NCBI GenBank assembly: GCA_030267565.1
Contig: BRXU01000015.1
Span: 1,797,001 to 1,861,000, forward strand
DNA from: Pleodorina starrii
Lineage: Eukaryota; Chlorophyta; Chlorophyceae; Chlamydomonadales; Volvocaceae
Direction of reading: 5' to 3'
Length of the DNA: 64,000 bases
The position numbers were made by a program, and so were the translations under genes. Below are positions 48,342-57,423 of this stretch, piece after piece (within the stretch, counting starts at the first letter, position 1; every line of letters begins with the position of its first letter). The notes under the pieces were generated by a model. That model did not search any database. It was not told the origin of the DNA and was given only the letters and a program-made list of their open reading frames with translations.

Positions 48342-48384
48342 GTAAAAAGAAGATACCGCAGCGGAGACGGAGACTGCGTTAGCG
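48342..48384 (-). repeat. Dispersed ~44-bp repeat, copy 4 (inverted)
   Basis: Reverse complement of the unit at 20705-20748 with a few substitutions and a short length change. This copy lies outside the kinase genes. Confidence 0.7.
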
Positions 48385-50133
48385 GGGAGGGGGCTGAGGG
48401 GGGACATTGCGGGCCCTGAGCCGGCGCGGCTTCCCAGTTAGGGAGGAAGACAGGGAGGGAGAGGCGCAAGGGAGGGAGACAGGGAGGGAGGACCCGGGCG
48501 GCTCGTCATGCCCCGCGCAGGGAGGTGGAAATGTGGTGGAAGTCCGTGACCGGTCTGTGTGTACAGGGCGCGTGCGTACGTGCGTGCGCGTGTGCGCGCG
48601 TGCGTTATCTTATGCTGTGCATGCGCGCGACGGCGCGCATGGGGGTCGGCGCCCGAATTGGGCCCGGAATGGTTGTTGCTGCTGCCCTCGGGTTCGTTGA
48701 AGACAGCTTCTTCTTCATTGCCGCCGGCCGGCGTGCATAGGCCATGCATAGCTGCCTTCTTTGGACTGGCTGTTGGGGCGGATGGGGGCGCCTCGTATAG
48801 GCCCTGAATTCGCCGAGCGTCGCCGAACGGCGTCCGTTCGTTGAAAATTGTGGTTGGGTTCCGGTCCTGGAGGACAGCCTTGGTCGGCGTCGGCAGGCTC
48901 CTTCCTCCAAGGCCCCGCTCGTACCTTTATCGGGACAGGGGCCATTTGCAGGGTTTTATACTGTTTGATGTTTGGTGTGATCCGTCGACTTTCCCCGAGC
49001 TGTACTGCAATGTTCAAGAGATGATAGGGTTGAATGATACCACCGAAGACACCACAACAACGAAGCCTTGAACGGGCGCGGGGGGCGGCGCCGAGACAAG
49101 CGCCGCCGCCGCCGCCGCCGCTGCCGCCGCCGCCGCCGCCTGACGGATGCGTTGCGAGCTTGTTTTTCCTCATACGAGGTGCGCCGCGTACGGCTTCAGC
49201 ACGACACTACCCCTTTTTGCCAGTCGCGATGTGTGGGCACACAATGTTGCCCGCTTGCAGGGAGGTTTCGCAGGCCCGGGCGGGGGGCGGGGCGCGGACG
49301 GTGCAGTGCGGGGCGGGGACGGGGTGGGGCGGACTGCGCGTCCTCACTGCGATAGATGCGGGAAACGTCGCGTTGGACTGTGGTGTCCGGAGATTGCTCT
49401 GGGCTGCTGGTAGGTCCGGAGGGAGGCGCTTTCCGACGAGTGCGAATGACGAGGGAGCGGTTTGCGGTGGGGCCCCTCGCGCCGCTCTGTGATATTCCAG
49501 CCGGGCCAGGCCGGGCAGTGCGTGTGGCGTGTGCGGTAGCAACGCGCGCTGCCGCCGCAGCTGATCGCCGCTTTAGCGCTTGCAGCAGGTTCTTCGCGCC
49601 CACAGCGTTTGGGTAAACGTAGGGCCGCCCGAACAGTACTCGCTCCTGTAGCGGCGGCAACTCCAACGGCCGCTGCTGCAGCTGCTACTACTGCGGTTGG
49701 CATTGCGTATTCGTTGATTGCACTGATATATACCACAACGGAGACGATGATGATGTTCAAGCTAAGGAATGGATGCGACCCTAGTAGCCTCGCTTAGGCG
49801 TTTGCCACTGCTGTGACGACTCGTATCCGCCCGCGTGAGGTGCGTGGCGTCTAACAAGCTCACGAGCGCTTCCGGGTGCGTGCCAGCGAACAGCGCGCCA
49901 CCGCCGGCACGCGGCCACTTCATGTATATGTGTGTGTGTAGTTTGCACGGTCGATCGCTTAGCGAGCGACCTTACGCGCGCGCGGGGGGTAGGGGAGAGG
50001 GGTTGATCCAGTTGCTCGTTGCTTGTTGTTCGCGAACCGGGACATTTTACACTCAGGAGGGGAACGATGTGCATGCGCGGTCTAGTGCGTGGCGGGCACC
50101 GACGCTCGCCCGCCGCTCTCGCGTCTCGATGCG

Positions 50134-50161
50134 ATGCCACGTCACGTCACGTCACGTCACA
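50134..50161. repeat. (CACGT)n pentanucleotide repeat
   Basis: Five ACGTC-type units ending in CACATC. Confidence 0.85.
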
Positions 50162-53100
50162 TCCTGAGTGCTCCTGTGGGCGGAGCACATCGGAGCGATT
50201 GCAAAATGCAAAACCAGGGGGGAATGCTTGGGGCGGGGGTCCACCTCCTCCGGGGGTGGCGACTGCCGAACGAGTCTGGGTCAGGCATGCAGAGACGGCG
50301 GCGGTAGGTGGGGTCCTCCGTCGCAGGCGACCCCCGTGTGAGCCCAGAAGGGCTCTGGGTCCTGACTCCTGAGATCACCGTTGCTGCTCCGGTAGCTAGC
50401 TCGCCCCTGGTACGCGTTTGGTCGGGCAGGCGAGCACGCAGGCGGCACGTAGGCGAGCAGCGGCTGGTCGGTTCTCGGTTGGTTGTTAGGCTGGTAGTTC
50501 TGCTTGCCACCAGGCGGGCCAGCAGCCCAGCCCAGCCCAGGGCGGGCACCGCGGTTCGGGGGTTTATTTGGTGTAGTCACCAGGGCGGGCATGAGAAGGA
50601 CGGTCCAGTCGATAGCGGATCGGCGGCTGCTGGGGGAGAGAGCGAGAGGGGAGCCGGAGCTGCCCCAACACGGGACTGCTAAGGCGGGCTAGGCTGCTGA
50701 TGGACACCGCCCCCCCCCCCCGGGGCCGAGCCTTCGACGGCGGCGGTGCATTGAGAGCTGCAATGGACATGCATGGGGGATCCTGTGGGGTGGGGGGAGG
50801 GGGAGGGGGGTGGCGGCCTGCTGGGGATTGAGGCTGGGGCCGGCGTTGCGGCGTATCATCACGCACCCGCAGTCTCGTGCAGAAACCGTTTATTTGGTGC
50901 AACAAGGCCATTCACACGCCAGGGAGGGGCAGACCGCATCGGAGTTTCCAAGTTGATCGGCGAAGTGTGCTTTGAGAGAGAGAGCCCGGGCGAGTGCTCG
51001 CACTGCTGCGCCCGCATCAGTCATCAGCTCGCTTTGTGTACAGGTACCGGTAGCTGCCGTATTCGTTGGATCGATGCAGCAGTGTAGCTAGTGGCCGGTG
51101 TAACTGAGGGCTGTGGGCGGGTAACGCAGAGCTCCGGAGCCCCAGGCGCTGAAAGGCCGGACCCACGGGCCGCGCGCAGAGGCGGAACGGCCAGCGAGGG
51201 AGGGGGGAGGCGGGCATGTGGAACGATACGAGCGACCCAGACAGGAACGAGCGACCCACGCACCCCGCCGGTAAAGCGCACAGGCCCTCTGCGAGGGACA
51301 CCTACCGTGAACTCCCAAGGGCTTCCCTCCCTCCCAAGAAGAACAGAAAGGGCGACGAAGGCCCCCGCCCGGCGGGCCACCCAAGCATGGGCAAAGGGAC
51401 CCTGCAGCGACCCGCCGGGGGCTACGTCATCACACGGGCTGCCGCGCGCAAGGTGCTCGTGAGGATGTACGTCGCACGCACCCGACCTGTTGGCTGTGAC
51501 GTCATAACGCCCTTTCAGAGCCCCGCAGCTATATATCTACTTCCTCGCGGGAGCGCAGCAAGGCTGTAGCTGCCTACGTAGCTAGAGCAGTCGGAACAGG
51601 CAGCAGGCTGCTTCACGGGGGCGCGGGGCGCACTGTTGCCAGGCAGCATTGGAGGCAGCAGCGCGGGGAGGGACTGAATGAATGAAGCAGGGAGGTTTTG
51701 CAAAAGCAAATGAAAGGGACGCGAGCAGCAACCCACGACAAAAAGGCAGCACCAATTGAGCGAATGGGTGGGCTGGATGGAGCAGAAAACTGCGCGGCTG
51801 CGTCGCGACTGAAGGCACAGCTGCGCCACGGTGACAGCGCCCACGCCCGGACTCCCGGAGATGGACAATAATGGCGGCGCAGTCGGGAAGGGAACCAAAG
51901 CAAACAGGGCAGCAGGCAAACCGTGGCTTGCGTGGGGAGGGGGGCGGGCACCCACAACGCCCCAGGCCCAACTTGCTCGAGTGGGCTTGCGCGTCGTCCA
52001 TCCAATGAGCGAGCAACGAAGGGAGGGAGCAAGCGACCACGGTTCCCACTCGGCGGGGCACGAGCAGCTGCGGGAAGCCCCAAACGGAGCGCCTGCAAAA
52101 GTTCGAGCGCTCGGACGCTCCGACTGATCGCGGTGTGAATTCATGCTTGGACGAAGAGTCGAAGACCACGCATGCATCTTGCCGAGCTGTGTGCCAGCAG
52201 CGAGGTAGGTGCTTCTGCACAGAGCACCGCAATAGAAGATGCTGCGGTCAAACACAGGCGAAAAGACCAAGTTGTATCAGACACAGCCGCGAGGCAAGGT
52301 AAGGTGAGGAGCAAGGCTGGGAAAGTAATTCGCAGATCCGCGGCGCGCGGCATCGCGGCCGGGCGCCGAGTGGCAAATGACACCATGGATTGCGGCTAGG
52401 TAATATCGTTCTCTTACATTGTCCCTGTGTCGCCATACGTAGGTCCGAATCTTCGAACGCCTCAATTTGTTTGCAAGCAAGCAACATGCATTACCCATAT
52501 GCGCCCAAACATCTCTGCCCACAAATAATCTCTTAAGATTATATATTTTTGAGTCGGTTTGATTAAAAAATGAGACTTGAACGGAGCACAAACGGCATGC
52601 TTTTCTTGTTGAGGGCCTGCCTGCTGTTGCTGACGACCCGTGCGAGCTGCGAGGACTCGAGGACCCTTCACAGCGAGGGTGTCTTTTCGTTTCGACCCAG
52701 CATACATGCATGTGTCGCACATTTCTCGCTGCTGGGCGCCACGTCTGATGAGCTAGCCTTACTTGAGTGACAGCACGAGCTTTCTTGAACAAGATTTGAA
52801 AAGCGTTTCGAGACAAGCTTGGACAAGCGCTTACTTTCGAAGCCTCCTGCTGGACCGCGCGCCTGCGAGGCATGGGCTTAACGAAGCCGTTCAGCACGCA
52901 CGGACACTGAAGGCACGAAACATGCAAGCAAGATGACCATACACGCAGTAGGGATTATCACGGCATCTGAACAATCAAGCAACACGAATTCCGACCGATG
53001 CAAGTCTTAATAACGAACTCGCTCCGTCCTAAACTTCAAGCAAACGTAAGGGTCCTTGCTTTCTTGCATCAGTAGCTAATGACCTTCCATCCGTCCTTCG

Positions 53101-53999
53101 CCGGGCGCCTTGCTTGTCTTATTATCGATCGCTTGTCTTGCCTGTGACGCTGTATGTGGGGTTCGTTACACGTTTGTATCGTCCTTAGTTCCTTTTGTGG
53201 GGTTCCTGTGACGCTCCCGCCCTTTGTAGCGTAGAAATGCTCATCACTTGAAGCAATCAAGCATCCGCCGTGCGTGGCATGGTGGCGTTCGTTGGTGCAA
53301 TGGTGGCCGAGATAGGTGGAATTCACGGCAGCAATCTTAATGGAAACGGCAATGGTGTCTGGGAAACAATGATGCTGGGTTATGAAAGAAATGGCCCGCG
53401 ACGACGCGCGACCTGCTGGGCTGCAGCGCGCGATGAACGAACGCGGGACGGTATGTACGTATCAAGCAACAAGCCACGAGGTGCAGAAATTCGGCCAATG
53501 TAATGTTTCAATGAGTCCAGCGAGTCAATGAGTATCGCTGAAGGCATGCATGCCTGCCTTAAACTTTTTCGTGAAATCCTACATGCAGGCAATTTATAAA
53601 ACTACAAATGCATAAATTTCACCCAGAAATTTCTGACTATATTTAAGCATAACAAACTCTATCTGTGCTGCAACACCATGCAGCGTGCTTGTCCGATACA
53701 ACCGAGCGAGCGACCGCAGAAATCATACTACATTGCATGAATCTAGGTATTAAATTCAGTATGATGCGTCGTCCAAGAACGCTGCTGGAACGGAGATGCC
53801 GCGGATCTATCTCGCATCGTCGTTTTGCCTCGACTCGTCACCGCCCCGTACCATGCTCACTATAAATCCTCGGGCTAGGCTTACCTACATCAGGCATATC
53901 TGACACATCACTACCTTTGTAAGCATTGACGCTACGCAAATCTGCGCCCACAGCAGTATCCTGTCGTCTACGACTCAAGCCCGACGACCCAGCCCGCTA

Positions 54000-54590
54000 T
54001 GTAGCAGTCTTAGTTGCTAAAGGCCACTCGAGTTGTTTGTGCAGGTGTAGCTTAGGCTCTTATAGCCTAGCCGCACTGTCGTCGATCACGATCCGAGCCT
54101 GTGTGCTCACCATTACCTACCCCTACCATGCTCCTCAGAGAACCTGAGGTATGGTCCTAGAGCGTCTCTGGACTCTTACAGATAGCCCTTTCGGTTCGGA
54201 GTTTTTCGAGCACAAGCCTGTTTTATTCGGACTGCTTGTGTGGAGGTCTGACGTTTTTGGGCGGGCCCACTAGCCCAGGGGCCAGTGCGGGCCGCGAGAT
54301 TCGAACTGGAGACCCCAGTGGGTCGGATCACTGCCGGTGGTACTTACTTTTCGCACCAGCCGCGATATTTGTGCTCACGCTGCACACTTTGTCAGCGGGC
54401 ACACCGGACGTTACCGGTTTATACCAGGCGTAGGTCGTGACTACCTCTGGCACAGTTCGAATTGACTTCACAGTCCGGATGACGGCTCTGTGAGAATGAT
54501 ATGTGAGCTCTGTGAGACTCGATCTTCAGACCTCAGGAATTTATTCCTGATGCTCGATACCAATGTAGCAGTCTTAGTTGCTAAAGGCCT
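54000..54590 (-). mobile_element. Small LTR-retroelement remnant or TRIM-like unit
   Basis: TGTAGCAGTCTTAGTTGCTA and the next few bases occur at 54000 and again at 54564. Immediately before the second copy is CTCGATACCAA, the reverse complement of a TTGGTATCGAG primer-binding site. Read on the minus strand this is LTR end, PBS, about 540 bases of non-coding DNA, and a second LTR end. No coding sequence is seen between. The copies diverge after about 25 bases, so at least one LTR is truncated. Confidence 0.5.
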
Positions 54591-54913
54591 CCGAAGCGCG
54601 AGGAAGCGAGTGAGGTGGGTGTGCGTGCGTGGGTCGACGCCCGGCGGTCTGCATGTTGCGTGTACGTATGTGTCGCCGCCGCCGGCGGCCGTTCTGTGCC
54701 TGCTGCCTGCGGCGGACATACATCACGCACGCCTGCCGGCGGAATGGAAGCCGCGCGCGTATACCGACCGGCCGCCGGGCACTATGTGCGTGCCTAGCTA
54801 TATGTATGCGTGCTGCGCATGCAGCGCGCGGGTCAAAGTGTCCGCAACCGCCCTTCGTTGTTCAGTCATCGCCTCGCTCGGGCCGGGCTTGGTTCAGGTT
54901 CCGTCGTTGTCTG

Positions 54914-54940
54914 CGCATGCATGCATGCATGCATGCATGA
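54914..54940. repeat. (ATGC)n microsatellite
   Basis: Six ATGC units. Confidence 0.9.
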
Positions 54941-55314
54941 AACTCAAGTTCAGGGGTTCTGCTTGCTGCGCGCAGCAGAGCACATCGCATTCTAGGGTGG
55001 GGGGAAGGGGTCCTGCCTCACCCCTAGATAAATCACTATATCGGTAGAGTTGGTAGATATATAGTAAAGGTGTCACGTATCCGTGTGGGGGCTCCGGTCA
55101 GTTTCATTCATGTCGCCGCCGCGCCACGCACGACCTGATGAACTTCGGCCCGCTGGTTTTGCGACCCGGCCATTGCACCGCCGAGAGCCTCGCTCGCTCT
55201 TAATATGACTCGTCCTTTGTGTGCGAGCCATAAACAAGCGAACCGCCGGTTTGTCCGTCTGCATACATGCCCGGCCACATAACCGTTCGATACCACATCC
55301 TGTCATGTAAGCGC

Positions 55315-55319
55315 CACTG
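55315..55319. repeat. Target-site duplication, left (CACTG)
   Basis: The same five bases, CACTG, follow the 3' LTR at 62018-62022. Five bases is typical of Ty3/gypsy integration. Confidence 0.93.
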
Positions 55320-55723
55320 TGTAGCAAGCTACATTTCCCTTAGGAATATTACAGTAATAAATATAAACAACAATAATTCATTTGCGCAATAATGCGAAGA
55401 GCGCGCGCCGCGGGACCGCATCGCGCGCCAACTAACTCAACTAACCTGAAGCGACCCTACCACTGGTCCCAATCATAGATCAGTGTCGTACAGACATCTT
55501 AGCCGGCAGGTGGAGCCGAGATATAAGTCACCCGGGTGTAGTGTTCCGGCCAGTCATTGAGTAACCACATTTACTCGGTGGCCAGGGTTCAAGACCCTGC
55601 TGACACCTAAGAGCTTCCGCTTTCTCACGTATGCTTCTAGGCCTTCTGCGGAGACTCGCCGACTTTGTCGTCACTCTCTTCAGCAAGCCCACAATGACGG
55701 TAAGTGCCTAGACGCTTACTACA
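55320..55723 (+). repeat. 5' LTR
   Basis: Begins TGTAGCAAGC and ends GCTTACTACA (TG...CA). Length 404, identical by eye to 61614-62017. It has an AATAAATATAAA stretch near its start, a TATAAG at about 55523, and a tRNA T-arm-like hairpin CAGGGTTCAAGACCCTG around 55586-55602. Confidence 0.97.
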
Positions 55724-55725
55724 AC

Positions 55726-55741
55726 TGGTATCGAGGGTCAG
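55726..55741 (+). other. Primer-binding site
   Basis: TGGTATCGAG starts two bases after the LTR. It would pair with a tRNA ending CTCGATACCA, similar to but not identical with the plant initiator tRNA-Met site TGGTATCAGAGC. The same ten bases follow the LTR ends at 54563 (minus strand) and 63922. Confidence 0.75.
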
Positions 55742-55899
55742 TGTTTCGATCCTCTCTAACATCTAACCATCAGGCTTTAAGCCACCAGCCAATATGGCAT
55801 CAAATCTCACACCCGAAGAACGGGAATTATTTAAAAAATTCAGACGTACATTGCGCCTTATTGCGGCTGAAAAGGCTCGTCGGGCGACAGAGTCCGCCG

Positions 55900-57423
55900 A
55901 TGCCGATGGCCAACAACGAACCGAAGGCCTCGAGCCGGGCGCAACAACTGAAATCACTAACACTGAAAATGCTGCTGCTGCTGCCAATGACGATGGTGGT
56001 GGACACAGTCGACGGCGCGGCGCAGCCCGGCGGCTCCACGCAGTCACCGGCCGACGCGGCCCGTGCTGCAGCTCTGGCCATCAGACAGAAGGAGGTCCAG
56101 GAGGCGATGAGGAACGACACTCACAAGAAGGTCGAGGCCGTAAGCGTCGACGTGGTCAAGCTCCACGCGACCTTGGCAGAGACCGTCGCCAACCAGGCGG
56201 ATGTCAACGGCAAGGTCACCTCGGCGTTGGAGGCCTTGCAGGCGGCCGTCCTCCGCCTGGAGACCTTCATGATGGCGGAGAAGGCCAAGGGGAACGCTAA
56301 CGACCCCCGCCTCAACCGCCTCAAAGATATCGCCATCCAGTGCTTGAAGTCGCCCCTGGCGGCCTTGGGCAAGGACAAGGTCGCCGCCACGGTGGTGGAG
56401 CTCGCCGCGGCGGAGAGCATCAACCCACCGACGTCGGTGGAGGAGGTCCTCGCCCACTGGGCGGAGATCGAGGACGACGCCACGTACAAGGCCGTCACCT
56501 CCGGCGCGGGCGCGAGCAACGCCAACACCCCCTTGAAGACTCCCAGGCCGGGTGAGGTGAGCCAGAAGCGGGTCCCTCAGCCAACCAAGTTTTCGGGGAA
56601 GAAAGATTCGCACATCACGTGCACCAAGTCCTGGTTTGACCTGCTGATGCAGTATTTCGACCTGATGCAAATGGATCCACTAGAGCACTTTGTCTACTTT
56701 GTCACGGGCAAAGCGCAAGAGTGGGCCACTGACAAATTCAACATGCACAAGTCGGGCGTCAAACCGCTCACGCGCGAGTCGTTGCGCACTGAATTCTTGC
56801 TTTCATATGGCGATGCGCAACGCAACACTGGCATGGCGGCTCGTGACCGCTTGCACGCGCAAGAGCACAGCATGCAGTCGGACGAGTCCGTACCGCAGTA
56901 CACCCAGCGTTTCCACGAAATCATTCGCGAGGCCAAAGACATGAGCACTAGCGACAAAATTTCGTGGTACATTAAGGGCTTAGTCCCAGCGCTGCGGGGC
57001 CGGTGCGCGACTGACGATGAGGGCAAAGACTGGCAGGACTTGGACAAACTCACGCTTTACGCAGTGGGCCAGGAGGTTCGGTGGAAAGCCGCTAAGGAGA
57101 AGGCTCAATTGGCTGCCTTCAACGCACAGCACACCACGCCGAAGGCCCAAAATTCCTCTAAGACCAAGCGCCCTCCCTCCAATCCCGCTCCCCAAAAGCA
57201 GGGCGACAAGTCGCAGGGCGGCACGGCTTCTTTTAAGAAGCCGCGCACGGACGGCAAGGGCGACAGCAAGCTGGCGCCCAACCAGTGCCGCATCTGCCGG
57301 GCTTTCAAGAAGCCCTCGGAGACCTGGTCGGACCACAAGGCCGAGTGCATCAAGAATCAGCGCTCAGCGCTGGACAAGAAGATGGCGCACCTGGGCCGCC
57401 TGGAGAACCAGATGGAGGAGTAG
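55900..57423 (+). CDS. gag: Gag polyprotein of the chromovirus
   Basis: 507 residues from the first in-frame ATG at 55900 to TAG at 57421. Contains a capsid-like Ty3/gypsy region (WFDLLMQYFDLM; GKAQEWATDKF; VPQYTQRFHEIIREAKDMS; WYIKGL) and a basic Lys/Pro-rich stretch. Near the C terminus is C-x2-C-x12-H-x3-C (CRIC..HKAEC), the spacing of a C2H2-type finger rather than the CX2CX4HX4C retroviral knuckle. A separate ATG at 55794 in another frame opens MASNLTPEERELFKKF, which looks like a natural Gag N terminus and overlaps to 56300. Either a one-base indel near 55980-56020 separated the two parts, or 55900 is the true start. Pol lies in the same frame after the stop. Confidence 0.85.
   Translation: MPMANNEPKASSRAQQLKSLTLKMLLLLPMTMVVDTVDGAAQPGGSTQSPADAARAAALAIRQKEVQEAMRNDTHKKVEAVSVDVVKLHATLAETVANQADVNGKVTSALEALQAAVLRLETFMMAEKAKGNANDPRLNRLKDIAIQCLKSPLAALGKDKVAATVVELAAAESINPPTSVEEVLAHWAEIEDDATYKAVTSGAGASNANTPLKTPRPGEVSQKRVPQPTKFSGKKDSHITCTKSWFDLLMQYFDLMQMDPLEHFVYFVTGKAQEWATDKFNMHKSGVKPLTRESLRTEFLLSYGDAQRNTGMAARDRLHAQEHSMQSDESVPQYTQRFHEIIREAKDMSTSDKISWYIKGLVPALRGRCATDDEGKDWQDLDKLTLYAVGQEVRWKAAKEKAQLAAFNAQHTTPKAQNSSKTKRPPSNPAPQKQGDKSQGGTASFKKPRTDGKGDSKLAPNQCRICRAFKKPSETWSDHKAECIKNQRSALDKKMAHLGRLENQMEE

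Larger units (their letters stand above)
47249..53999. other. Long spacer without recognisable genes
   Basis: No ORF here has an identifiable domain. The GC-rich first part (to about 52400) has long antisense ORFs of unlikely composition; the 52400-53900 part is less GC-rich. Simple repeats include (GCGT) near 47697, (GCC)n around 49100-49140 and (CACGT)n at 50134-50161. A palindromic CRE-like TGACGTCA (51497-51504) precedes TATATAT (51530-51537), a possible promoter with no gene that I can assign. Confidence 0.45.

Noticed and set aside
51515..52270. 251-codon minus-strand ORF
   Set aside because: No domain, no clear splice sites or start context; competing ORFs overlap in other frames.
52277..52927. 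216-codon minus-strand ORF in a less GC-rich stretch
   Set aside because: Longer than expected by chance there, but no recognisable motif and mixed composition; left unannotated for lack of evidence.
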